Positions 25,641 to 36,200 of a stretch of DNA of 64,000 nt are shown one piece after another (position 1 is the stretch's first letter; the number at the start of each line of letters is the position of its first letter). A program made the position numbers and the translations under genes. The notes under the pieces were generated by a model. That model saw nothing but the letters and a program-made list of their open reading frames with translations. It ran no database searches and had not been told where the DNA came from. Origin of the DNA: Epiperipatus broadwayi (lineage: Eukaryota > Onychophora > Udeonychophora > Euonychophora > Peripatidae); the NCBI GenBank assembly GCA_028023455.1, contig JAQFVV010012530.1, positions 2,810,909 to 2,874,908 of the forward strand. The letters are read 5' to 3'.

Positions 25641-25991
25641 CTTCACATGATCATTATTTTTTATGTGTACACAAGCTGTTTAAACAGTAACAAAAATTTT
25701 CTCCACATAATTAGTGCCACCTAGTCAGTGTAAACTCTAGTGATCAATGGATGCTAGAAGATTATGTATCATAATCCCTATCTAGTATCTTCCCATTTAA
25801 TATTCTCAGCACTGGATAAGGATTATGATGCACAACCTCCTAACATTCATTGAATACTAGAGCATACACTCTGAGGATATTGGATGGGAAGGCATTGTAT
25901 AGGAATTATAATGCACAGCCTTTTAACATCTATTGATTACTAAAGTTTACACTAGGTGACACTATTGTGTGGAGAAAACTTTTGCTACTGT
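25641..25991. mobile_element. Foldback-family element, copy D (near full length)
   Basis: Left: TTCACATGATCATTATTTTT, ACACAAGCTGTTTAAACAG, TAGTGCCACCTAG, TGATCAATGGATGC. Right, in reverse complement: ATCTATTGATTACTAAAG, CTAGGTGACACTATTGTGTG and GGAGAAAACTTTTGC. The centre contains a second, internal mirror (ATTCATTGAATACTAGAGCA) suggesting a nested partial copy. Confidence 0.8.
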
Positions 25992-26089
25992 AAAAATAAG
26001 AACAATAGTAACAATAATAATCATGAGTGACTATATCTATGGAATAATCTGAAAATTTGTAAGCACACATACATATATATATATAACAT

Positions 26090-26310
26090 TAAGTGCAATC
26101 ATTTTTAAATAGTAAATTCCCTTATATATAATAATACACACTTTTGTCTCAACATTAAAAAATATGATAGCAAAAAAATGAATCACTTTTTTATTGGTTC
26201 TCATTACATATACAAAAGATTGTTTTAAATACTACAAAGAGTATGAATATTAATCAATCCAATTATTTATTGTAAGATATTTATTAAACAGATTGATTTT
26301 TATTCACCAA
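26090..26310 (+). repeat. Direct repeat flanking the first Penelope-like element, left copy
   Basis: AATCATTTTTAAATAGTAAA, ATTGGTTCTCATTACAT and CCAATTATTTATTGTAAGAT recur in the same order and orientation at 27433-27640. The pair brackets the 26395-27356 element and could be its flanking pseudo-LTR or part of an older repeat. Confidence 0.75.
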
Positions 26311-26394
26311 AATAAAGAAATTTCTTTATTTGTTTTTTTTTGCAACTTTGTAATAAATATTTAAATCTATACATAATAAAGTAAATTTCAGTGT

Positions 26395-27356
26395 GAATAT
26401 ATATATTCCAAACAATGGTAAATAATTTATAATATAATATAAATAAAAACTCATAAAGAAATATTTTCGATTATATCCATAATCATTATCAACTCAACTT
26501 TCAAAATGGAATCATCTATTACCAACTGGAAATACATGTCGATTTAAATATCCTGTTTATTATCGTATTTTTATACCTACTAATAAAAACTGCCTCTTTA
26601 ATTTTTCTTTTCTTATTATCTCTCTCTTGGCCTAAAATTTTTATTTTGTTTATATCAAAATCAAATTTAAAATTACAATTCCTATCATGATCATAAAACA
26701 CAGATTCAGTATATAACTTGATTTCACTATTATTATCATTACATATCTGTACATTTTTCAAAACTCTTTTATACAACAATTTATGTTCTTTAATTCTTTT
26801 CTCCATATTACATCTAGATTCCCCCACATATGATAAGTTATATCCACAAAAAATTCTATAAATTATATTACTCACATTATTTTTTTCCAACTTATCTTTT
26901 GAATTATTAACCATTCTATTTAAATTACCCGATCCATAAAATGAAACATTATATATACTATTATAAACTTTTTTCATAAATTTTACTTGATTATTATTAT
27001 AAAAAGGCAAAGAAATCCACTTCTTACTGAATCTGTGTTTTATGATCATGATAGGAATTGTAATTTTAAATTTGATTTTGATATAAACAAAATAAAAATT
27101 TTAGGCCAAGAGAGAGATAATGAAAAAAGAAAAATTAAAGAGGCAGTTTTTATTAGTAGGTATAAAAATACAATAATAAATAGACAGTCAGCAAATGTTA
27201 GGATTAATGAATTGTGGGATATTTAAATCGACATGTATTTCCGGTTGGTAATAGATGATTCCATTTTGAAAGTTGAGTTGATGATGATTATGAATATAAT
27301 TGAAAATATTTCTTTATGAGTTTTTATTTATATTGTAAATTGTTTAACATTGTTTG
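26395..27356 (-). mobile_element. Penelope-like element 3' end with inverted duplication (PLE-1)
   Basis: The minus frame 26519-27049 (176 codons) holds a GIY-YIG endonuclease domain: IIYRIFC and LSYVGESRCNMEKRIKEHK (about residues 63-92), then FYDHDRNCNFKFDFD, then the family-type ending KRKIKEAVFISRYKNTIINR. On the plus strand 26987-27226 the last 50 codons of that same frame reappear, so the 3' end is duplicated in inverted orientation: arms of about 320 bp at 26395-26712 and 27024-27356. Penelope-like elements encode reverse transcriptase plus GIY-YIG; the reverse transcriptase part is absent here. The fragment cannot be autonomous. Confidence 0.75.
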
Positions 27357-27432
27357 GAATATATTTAAGTTTCGTTATTATAATATTAATATTAGTGGAC
27401 ATTTATTTTGTTTTAACATATATATAATATTA

Positions 27433-27640
27433 AACAATCATTTTTAAATAGTAAATGCTATTATAGTAAATAATACGTACCCCCACTTCAATATTTGCCA
27501 ATATATTAATAAGAAAAATGAATCATTTTCTTATTGGTTCTCATTGTATGTAAATAAGATTGTCTTAAATATTTAAGGCAGAGAGTGTGGATATTAATCA
27601 ATTCAATTATTTATTGTAAGATACTTATAATATTAGATGT
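27433..27640 (+). repeat. Direct repeat flanking the first Penelope-like element, right copy
   Basis: Matches 26090-26310 with moderate divergence, same orientation. Landmarks: TCATTTTTAAATAGTAAATG, ATTGGTTCTCATTGTATG and TTCAATTATTTATTGTAAGA. Confidence 0.75.
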
Positions 27641-27929
27641 ATTTACAACTTTTATTCTATTCACACATCTTTGAAAGATATGAATACAGGCATCAATTTT
27701 TTTCCATATGTTTCCAAAATGTGTAAAAATGAAAAATACTTAATTGTAAATTATTAGAGAAAAAAATATAGTTAGTAATAAATTTGGCTGAACGTTTTCG
27801 AGGAACCGTGCCTCATACTCATAGCCTTCGTGAAAATGTACTTGATATATGTAAATGAGAATATTCAAATGAGTTACTGTTAAGTAGCCCATTTTTTCGA
27901 AATGTCGAAGCACGTGTCTCTTCTGTTGA

Positions 27930-28260
27930 TTGCATGGATGTCTCTGTTAATGTAGAATGCCTCTTTTATCTTTCTCCTGTAGTCGTTTGGTTCTGAGCAT
28001 AAAATAACGGGGTTGCGGGTATGAAATTGTGCCCTGATTGTTTAGTATGTTCAAAAATGCAGAAGATGTACTGCTGTTCTTTGGGCTCTATTGAAGGTGT
28101 ACCGATGTTGAGCCAACCTGGTGTTAATTGTGGCTTTCGTTTCCCCATAATATGTGGCGTGGCATCCGGCCTGGTGGCAGGAAATGGAGTACACCACATG
28201 TGGGGTGAGCGCTGGATCAATGTAATCTTTGGAGTTATTGATCAACCTATTAGTGTTGGG
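27930..28260 (-). pseudogene. Penelope-like GIY-YIG endonuclease, minus-strand copy
   Basis: Minus frames 27966-28220 and 28051-28245 carry NNSKDYIDPALTPHVVYSIS, CHATYYGETKATINTRLAQH and the downstream RRKIKEAFYINR part near 27960. The copy has its own frameshift around 28120-28150 and is otherwise very like the plus-strand copy, so the duplication is young relative to other elements here. Confidence 0.75.
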
Positions 28261-28311
28261 TGGAGTTCTGAATATTATGCTGAATTTGTTGCTTAAGGTT
28301 TTTTAAATATA

Positions 28312-28730
28312 CAACGCGAATTACAAAGCACAACTAAACTATTTTTCTCTATCATATATGAAAACAATAACGAACTCAAATATCTTGATCTTTCCTTGTC
28401 AAGAGACCGCCACACAATAGATTATAAAATGCTTGTTAAACCATTTGAAATCCGAAGCTGCATCCATCCTAATTCTAAATCACCCGCATCGCACAAATTC
28501 GCAGGTCTTAAAGCATTTCTATTTAGAAACCATCATTTCTTAAATATGAAGCACATAGGAAGGAAAATGTAAACAATTACATTAAAGACCTACTAGCAGC
28601 AGGATTCAAATACAAAACTATTAGGAGGAAAGTCATGAAATTTAACAGCACAATAGATGATAAATTGCCTCGCACCAATCTACCCAGAATAACGGTCCCC
28701 TACATCCCTAAAATATCCAATAAACTAATG
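28312..28730 (+). pseudogene. Penelope-like reverse transcriptase, C-terminal fragment
   Basis: Frame 28312-28572 reads NELKYLDLSLSR, MLVKPFEIRSCIHPNSKSPA and HKFAGLKAFLFRN. This fits the region after the catalytic motifs in Penelope-like reverse transcriptases (YLDL..., then K.F.....IH..S.H...HK...L..L..R). A stop at 28570-28572 and a frame change follow. The next frame, from about 28555, continues NVNNYIKDLLAAGFKYKTI and reaches the endonuclease. The catalytic YADD box is not in the window, so the element was 5' truncated. Confidence 0.7.
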
Positions 28731-29150
28731 AAAACCTTAAGCAACAAATTCAGCATAATATTCAGAACTCCACCCAACACTAATAGGTTGATCAATAACT
28801 CCAAAGATTACATTGATCCAGCGCTCACCCCACATGTGGTGTACTCCATTTCCTGCCCCCAGGCCGGATGCCACGCCACATATTATGGGGAAACAAAGCC
28901 ACAATTAACACCAGGTTGGCTCAACATCGGTACACCTTCAATAGAGCCCAAGCGAACAGCAGTACATCTTCTCATTTTTTGAACATACTAAACAATCAGG
29001 GCACAATTTCATACCCGCTAACCACGTTATTTTATGCTCAGAACCAAACGACTACAGGAGAAAGATAAAAGAGGCATTCTACATTAACAGAGACATCCAT
29101 GCAATCAACAGAAGAGACACGTGCTTCGACATTTCGAAAAAATGGGCTAC
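28635..29150 (+). pseudogene. Penelope-like GIY-YIG endonuclease, plus-strand copy
   Basis: Frames 28635-28982 and 28868-29068, joined by a frameshift near 28900, give TPHVVYSISCPQAGCHATYY, GETKATINTRLAQHRY and then FYINRDIHAINRRDTCFDIS in a third frame. HVVYSISC...YYGET corresponds to the GIY and YIG boxes. The RL.QH and closing R..KEA..I parts match the family. At least two frameshifts make it nonfunctional. The mirror-image copy is at 27966-28250 on the minus strand. Confidence 0.75.
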
Positions 29151-29312
29151 TTAACAGTAACTCATTTGAATATTCTCATTTACATATATCAAGTACATTT
29201 TCACGAAGGCTATGAGTATGAGGCACGGTTCCTCGAAAACGTTCAGCCAAATTTATTACTAACTATATTTTTTTCTCTAATAATTTACAATTAAGTATTT
29301 TTCATTTTTACA

Positions 29313-31617
29313 AATAAGGAGAAATTAAAACCACATTTATTACAAAATGTGTAGTAAAATGAAAGTTTTAAGAATATCTAAATAAAAAAATATAAAAACA
29401 TAAAGAAATGCTTTTTACTCATATAAATACACTAAAAAGTAAAAAAAAAAGTTTTCAATATAATGTGACCAAAAATAAAAGCAAGGGGCACTCATTTCAA
29501 TTGCACTTTTTATTAATTTTTATGGCCTTCTTATCAATCAAAAATGACAATTTAACATAATATTTTATGCTCCATGCTTTTATTTTTGATTACATAATAC
29601 CAAGAATATTATAAAAAACAAAGAAAATTTATTTTTTATTTATCATGCAATTTTTTCCATATATTTTAGGGCATTTATGTGAATTTGATTTTGTATATAT
29701 TTTAAACTTTTAATTATATATAGTGCCAGAAATTAGAAATAAAGAAAATTTAGATACAATATAATACCACTAGATGGCAGTACCATAAAAAGTATTGAAT
29801 TCCATATAAAACTAAAAATTAAAATATTTTGCTAAAACTATTTGCAAATTCTACAACAAATGTATTGTCACCTGGAATACATATACACAGGGATATCGCA
29901 AAATAACCAGAATTTTATAATAAAAAATGTTTATCTGTTTTTAAGTGTTATACATTTAATCTCTTTCAAATGACTATCCATTTGATGCAATACACTGGTC
30001 TAAACATGATTTTCATTTTTTAAAGTAATCTGGAAATACTTGAAAAATGATGCCTTTTAACATGACTGTAATTTTTACCACCATTTTGCTAGAGATTAAG
30101 CAAATACAGCTGATAGATAAGCTGGATCATGCTGAATTTAATTAAAAAGTGTTTCACACTCAAGGCTTAGTGAAGTTACACTTTGTTGGAGTGAAGCTTG
30201 CACTCTTTTCTTTGGCACAAAACAGAATGTTTACATTTTACCACATCACATAAATGTTTCAGAACTTGCAGATAAAATGTCTGATCACAATTAAATTTGA
30301 AAGAAAAATAATGTTTGTGTAAAAATATCAGCATTGTTTTGACTTTAGACTTCACTTGTGATGCTTTTTAAGACATGGTAAATTCAACTTTCAATTAAAC
30401 CATTCATTAACTTGGGATTTTATGAGATCAGATTTTAATCTGTTTCAAGCATTAAAATATTTTCCTTGTCATTTTCTGTTAACAAAACAGAATTTCCATT
30501 TTAAAACTTTTCAATCATTATAAAAAGATTGGCAAAAATGTAAAATACACTTGCAAAATAATGTGTTATGTGGCACCACAATTTCACATGGCATTATTAT
30601 TTGGCAGATTGATGCAGAAGTGTTTCTGTAAGATGTATATAATGGCAGAAACATATACTACAACAGGTACACAAGTCAAAGAATGATTCCAGTTATTTTT
30701 GGATCCCACCTCATATGTAGAAATTTCAATTAGATAAAAAATTGGGAAGCAGATGAAAATTGAATTACAGAATATTACAATCAGATAAACAAAAAAAAAA
30801 ACAATAATAAATTTTAAAAAATCATATAAAAAGAGATATATATATATAAAACTCAAGTGAATTAATAATATTTTCTGCATATATATAATCATACCCCCCT
30901 CTCCCAACTTTATATCTTCCGAGCCTTATCCACTCCATTCAAAATAACACCTACCAAATGAACCGTTCCAGTATATTGGCATAATACAGTATAGTACATG
31001 CAAGTTCTAGCATTAATCACTTCCTCCCTATGGAAAATATCAATAACTGTCAATTCTGTTACTTTAAAAAATGGACAAGTCATTTTTTTTTTGACTTTCT
31101 GTTTCACTTTAACCATCATGCCCTGCCTATATGCCTATGCCAGAGATACACAGAAAACTAGAACTCTGCTGAAATCAGAGGGAAAAAAATTCAATTATTA
31201 AAAATCAATAAGAAAATGTTTCTGGAAAATAAGGTGGCTGAGCAAAGAAGCTATAATGAATGGTATCCAAAAGATTATTAGTCTGTAGTAATGAACAAAT
31301 AGGAAATACTTTTGGAATTAGCAATTTTGTAAATGAGCCAATAGGATCTGAAAGACAGTCTGAAAAGTTTAGTAATATGTACACACTGATTTGCAACATG
31401 ATGAAAAGAAATGGACATTATGTATGAAGAAATAAAAAAATAAGTAAATAAAAATAAATGCAAAACTGAATAAAAATGAAGGATTGGACTCTAGTTGTAA
31501 GTTAGGAAACAGAAAATAAAATTATGGTAACTTATGAATTAGGGCCAGGAAATGAAAGTGAAAAGTTGACAAATTTTTGATGTTAAATAATATTTTAGTA
31601 ATAAATGCTCAGTATGG
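29313..31617. other. AT-rich stretch; one cluster of overlapping short ORFs at 30.9-31.2 kb
   Basis: No recognised gene. Frames on both strands at 30910-31201 are treated separately. ORFs at 30584-30907, 31205-31399 and 31278-31463 (minus) show only AT-rich hydrophobic translation with no family match. The motif CACTAGATGGCAGTACC at about 29767 is the reverse of the recurring GTGCCATCTA sequence. Confidence 0.3.
30910..31119 (-). CDS. Unidentified 69-codon ORF with an upstream splice-acceptor-like site
   Basis: I do not recognise it. The frame reads KVTELTVIDIFHREEVINAR, then TCMYYTVLCQYTGTVHLVG and ends GVDKARKI. Codon use is more balanced than in surrounding DNA. About 50 bases upstream on the minus strand is TTTTTTCCCTCTGATTTCAG, a good acceptor consensus, but the sequence just after it has stops in all frames. 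A plus-strand frame (30998-31201, MQVLALITSSLWKISITVN onward) overlaps it. At most one of the two is real, and both could be chance. Confidence 0.2.
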   Translation of the reverse strand: MMVKVKQKVKKKMTCPFFKVTELTVIDIFHREEVINARTCMYYTVLCQYTGTVHLVGVILNGVDKARKI

Positions 31618-31745
31618 TTTGATGCAATGGTAAATTCTTGAGCAGAAGATTCCTGGATAGATTTTGGTCTTGATGTTTCTGGTGCTCAAACTTTTTGTGA
31701 CTTCCTGAGTAATCTCCATTCGATTATTTAATTATTTTTAATTAT
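31618..31745 (+). mobile_element. SINE-like unit
   Basis: Begins GGTTTGATGCAATGGTAAAT, has TTCCTGGATAGATTTTGG in the B-box position and ends CTCAAACTTTTTGTGACTTC, then CTGAGTAATCTCCATTCG and an A/T tail. This is one of the best preserved copies of the family. Confidence 0.65.
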
Positions 31746-32648
31746 AGGTACTTACATCTAGAAAGCACCATCTTATATATTAATTAATTAAGAATAGATT
31801 TAGAAAGAGCATTATAAGTGTGTGTTCATATCTTGATGCTTTTCAATTGAGTAGTGACAGAAGTGATTAAAATGTTGAGAGTGTAAAAAACTAGAAATCA
31901 AAATAGAAATGAGCCATAAATGAGAATTATTAGAAGCAAAATTTTTAAAATTTACTAGATAAGAAAAATAAATGTAAGTAATCAAAAAGTAAATTCAATT
32001 GAAAGTTAGAAACTATTCACAAATATAAAGAAAGATGAAATGCAAATAAAATCCCTAAATGAGTCGATTCAATCAGGGAAAACATAAATACTGAATTAGG
32101 AAAAAGTAAATATTGAAGAAATGAAATTACTTGGAATGGTTTGAGAGAATTAGTAGGTGTTCATCATTTATTTTGGATTCCAGATAATGGCAGGCAAATT
32201 TGGTTATGATTATGATTTCAAAATTATAAAGTGATAAAATGTGCAATTTTAAAAATAATCTTGTATTTAATCTCTCAGATAATGTATGGTTGAATAGCAA
32301 TGGTTAGAATAAGTATCTCTAGTATATACCAAGAAGAATTGGTCCTAGAAGCATTTATTATGTGATTGTGAGATTCAAGCGATATTGGTATGGTTAATCT
32401 CACACTTAAAGAATCACAAGAGTACTGAAACATAGTCTATAATGAAGAGATGATTCATGACCAGTTCTCTCTCCAATCTGCATGCAGTGCCATCTATGAA
32501 GCAATGCATGTGTTATATAGCAAGAGAGAATATCCATTCACCATATCTGAATCTTGAGTTATGATGTAAATGTGACAATATATTTATTTTACTCTTTGTA
32601 ATACATTTAAATGTTTTTAAATTACCTCTGTATTCAACTTTCCATATA
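31746..32648. other. AT-rich stretch, nothing recognised
   Basis: No gene or repeat assigned. GCAGTGCCATCTATGAAG at about 32486 repeats the short motif noted elsewhere. Confidence 0.3.
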
Positions 32649-33272
32649 CATGTTGATGACTTTTTACTTCCATCTAAATTATCTAGAGACAATATAGAAA
32701 GATATTTTGGACATGACTTACTTATTACAGGGGATTGGTTGAGATCAGACTACCTTACTGTTACTATAAATGGATTTGTGCAGAGTTACAAGTAGTCACT
32801 CATGTTCAAAGCACACCAATGATATGGTAGTAATTGTATTTGTGACAATGTTGAGAAACAATTTTATCTTTATTATGGAAAAGAAAAATAAACATTCTTT
32901 GTCATTGTTTACAGAGATTCATGTATCTAAAATGTTATTTATTTAAACTTCTTGCTACTAATATTCTATCACTGATTTATAAATTTTTCTATTAAGGTGT
33001 TTTGTCCTATCCACTTATGACATGTGGAGGGTCAAGTAGAGGTATATTCTCCCCACTGTGGTTTGCAGAATCATAACTTATGTATTATATCAAGTAGAAG
33101 AATATTAGATGCAGTAAAAGATTTGTTTCTCTAACATGGTATATATTCAATAAATCAACTTTATCTACCTAGACTAATTCTAGAAAAATACACTGATAGC
33201 ATGGCAAGATATATTGCATTTGTCACCTCTAATAAAGATACACTTCTCTCTCATTGTGCACAATTGAATGGA
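32649..33272 (+). pseudogene. Degenerate transposase-like coding stretch (possibly P-element/THAP9-like)
   Basis: Frame 32649-32795 is open for 48 codons and reads DDFLLPSKLSRDNIERYFG, then DWLRSDYLTVTINGFVQSYK before a stop. The SKL.QD.IE.FFG...R...G..D.PT pattern is typical of the C-terminal half of P-element/THAP9-type transposases, which is the basis for the guess. A second clean frame at 33174-33272 reads LILEKYTDSMARYIAFVTSN then KDTLLSHCAQLNG. Stops lie between. No inverted repeats or target duplication were located. Family assignment is uncertain; that it is decayed coding sequence is more certain. Confidence 0.35.
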
Positions 33273-34302
33273 TAATTGAAAACAAGAGAATGTATCTTAG
33301 CCATTATTTGTTCAATGTGCTAGCACATTTTTTGGGATTGATCATCACTTTTACCAATCTCTAATTTTAAAAGATTCTTGCAGAATTTAATTCCAACAGA
33401 AACTGATATGTTATGATTAGTCTTAGATTTTGATGTTATTAATCCTGTTATCATTGTTAATTGTTTTGAATATTATCTGTATACATTTATGTAGCTATTT
33501 TTCTACTCTTACTATGGATTTTTGCTTTGAGCATACAAATCTTATTCTGAGGAAAGCTGTAATGTTTTTGTTTAATTTTAATTAATGAATATTTCTGTAA
33601 TTATATTCAACTGATAAGTAGACCCTTAATGCTCAAGGTACGAAAATGACACATGGAGAGAAGACCTTATAATGACACTCATATGGGTGGAAATGGTAAA
33701 TTCAAATTTAAAAAATTATAGATTGTTAAATTGTTAAATCAGTCGTTACTGAAAACAGTGGATGACAAATCAGTGGATATGAGGGGCCACTATACTTATT
33801 TAGAATAATTGCTAAGTGAATATTATTTTAATGGTGTGGAATTACTAGTAACCATAGAAAGATTGTTTAGATCTGCATTGCAGCTGGTTGAAAAACGATC
33901 TGAAAAATCTTAAAAGTGTTTAAGAAGGATTAATAAAATTTATAGAAAGTCTTTGAGTGAAATTGAATACCTTTAAGTCTAAAGCATGTAGAAGAGTTAC
34001 ATAAAGGATAGTAATTGAAAAAGTAGTTGAAGAGCATATTGGGATTTAAGTTATTGCAAGTGATTGGTAATTTAATTATGAAAGTTAAAATATTAGAATG
34101 AAAACTGCTATAAATAAACAGGTTTGTAGTAAAGATATGAAATTAGTTGTGATCTATTAAAATTAGATTTTAAAAAGAAGTTTATTGTATGAGACTGACA
34201 TAATGGATAATGTTGCAATAGAGAAATAGTTAGATGTCAACGTGTTGTGAAGATTCAGATGTTTGATGCCTTTAACTTATCTGACATGCTAAGGTAACTT
34301 AC
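33273..34302. other. AT-rich stretch, nothing recognised
   Basis: May include further decayed parts of the preceding transposase-like element. No other feature was seen. Confidence 0.3.
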
Positions 34303-34320
34303 AAAGATAGAGTTAATACA

Positions 34321-35042
34321 TTGTACAGGTTTAAACCTGCATTTATATATGTAATATATGCGGGATTCGAACTCAGACTTTCACACAACCCACTACTCTC
34401 ACTGACATCTCATATTGCTGACCCACCTGATCACACACATGTGAAAAGATAAATAATCACCAATATACATATTTCATGTTAAACCAGCAATCATCAGTTG
34501 GTCAACATTACTATCCTCACATATATATATATATATAATCAGTGCTCAGCTTTATATTAAGATAGCCAATCATATATAAATGCAGGTTTACTCCTGTACA
34601 ATGTATTAATTTATATAAATAGTGTCTGCCCATCCCTTGCATATGTACGTATAAATGGATTATTCTCCTGTACATGAGGAGTCAGAATAACTAATATGTC
34701 AACATGAATAGGATGACAACCTTGGCACTAACAAGGACTTTGAATGTTCCACCATCAGATTTTCAATGAAATGGAAGGCTGAAGAGTTTTGAGTTGAAAT
34801 AGTTTGAAGCCTGTCCATTAAAGTATGAAGATTGACTATCTTAATATAAAGCTGAGGACTGATTATATATATGTGTGAGGATAGTAATCTGGACCAACTG
34901 ATGATTGCTGGTTTAGCATGAAATACGTATATTGGTGATTATTTATCTTTTCACATGTGTGTGATCAGGTGGGTCAGCAATATGAGATGGCACTGAGAGT
35001 AGTGGGTTGTGTGAAAGTCTGAGTTCGAATCCTGCATATATT
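34321..35042. mobile_element. 722-bp insertion with 18-bp target duplication and inverted tRNA-like ends
   Basis: AAAGATAGAGTTAATACA is present at 34303-34320 and again, identical, at 35043-35060. The inserted segment has inverted arms (about 34353-34568 and 34838-35042). Each arm holds a B-box GAGTTCGAATCCTGC pointing outward, with GTGGGTCAGCAATATGAGAT further in. A second, smaller mirror (GTACAGG..TAAACCTGCAT, 34322-34352 and 34569-34605) lies around the left arm. An 18-bp duplication suggests retrotransposition rather than a cut-and-paste DNA element. No ORF is present. Confidence 0.75.
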
Positions 35043-35062
35043 AAAGATAGAGTTAATACAAT

Positions 35063-36200
35063 TGAAATGATGAAGTTAATAAAAAGAAAAAAAATATTAT
35101 TAAAGAAATTATAAAGTATAGATCAGGATCAAATATGAACATGGATGTCAATGCAATATCCAATTTTTTTCAAAGTTAATTACAGCAATATTGCTACTCT
35201 TATCTTTATAACAAAGTCATTTCCTCATCACCAATCAATGCGCACTGTTGATAATAACTAAGACTGCTAAAACATGTAGTTAGTGACCCTCTGTATACCT
35301 GTACAAAAACGTTAGGCATGGGTTCAAAACTTTAGGTTTTTTGAAATTTAAGTTAAAAGCTTGATAGTGTATAAAGGAGTCAATATTAAGTGCTGAATCC
35401 ATAACTGCATAAATTCTAGCATTGAATTCTAAATAGTTATTGATGAAGCCCAGAACTAGCATGAGGGGGGGGGGAAATTAAGTTGCAGTGCCATCTATTG
35501 TCTGCTATTAACCTCAAACTTATAATAGATAACATTAGAATAGAGAGGAGAAATGAACATATACTTAGATGTAAGGAATTATATGAAGAATATAAAAGAT
35601 CTCTAGAGGTGAGAGAGAAGAGAAGGGGGGGAGGGAGAAAAGTGAGTCCTATTGGTGAATTTAAATAAAAAAATGGTTATGAGTCTTTCAAAAATAAAGC
35701 AAAGAAATATAAAGCTTAAAGAATGTTGACAAACATAAGCAGAACTAATTCAAAATGCCCAATTTAAAATTGATATCTTCCCTGAACAAGTATCAATGCA
35801 AATAAATAAAGTCATCAAGAGAAAAAGTAAATTAAGAACTGTGTTCAATATCTGATAAGAAGAACTTACAAATGAAATAAACAAACTGGTAATAAAACAA
35901 ACAAAAGTCATTAATATTCAGAAAATTGAGGATCGCCATGTTTTTAGAAGTGATTACCAAAGATGGGCTACCAACCCTAAAGTAGATTAGACGAATCTAC
36001 TTTACAAAAGATAAAAAAAATTATACTTGGGGACACTTGGAAAGTGCAAAACAAAAAAATTACACGAGAGTGATATGGAGAGGAAAACCTTTGGATCGGA
36101 AGTCGGAATAAATTCGAAATACCAAAATAAAATCCCTCAATGGATCCATAATATTAAATATTTTCTTTATAATAATCAACATTAAAGGGTTAATTCTTAA
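35063..36200 (+). pseudogene. Possible decayed LINE-like coding region
   Basis: Plus frames across 35483-36150 give coding-like fragments: ERRNEHILRCKELYEEYKRS (35.54 kb, highly charged), NEINKLVIKQTKVINIQ (about 35.87 kb), HVFRSDYQRWATNPKVD and KTFGSEVGINSKYQNKIPQW (about 36.1 kb). Several stops interrupt. The wording resembles the charged region before the reverse transcriptase of some LINEs (K..R.N..F...Q..F...L), but no catalytic motif is present. The assignment is tentative. Confidence 0.25.

Larger units (their letters stand above)
27722..29312 (+). mobile_element. Second Penelope-like element (PLE-2) with ~580-bp inverted arms
   Basis: Arms 27722-28302 (minus) and 28731-29312 (plus) are highly similar reverse complements. 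They carry the GIY-YIG endonuclease plus 3' region ending CTCGAAAACGTTCAGCC. The middle (28304-28730) is the C-terminal part of the reverse transcriptase. So the 3' end is present twice, facing outward from a single reverse-transcriptase fragment. The family differs in sequence from PLE-1 but has the same architecture. 5' truncation with inversion during insertion is a simple explanation. Confidence 0.8.
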
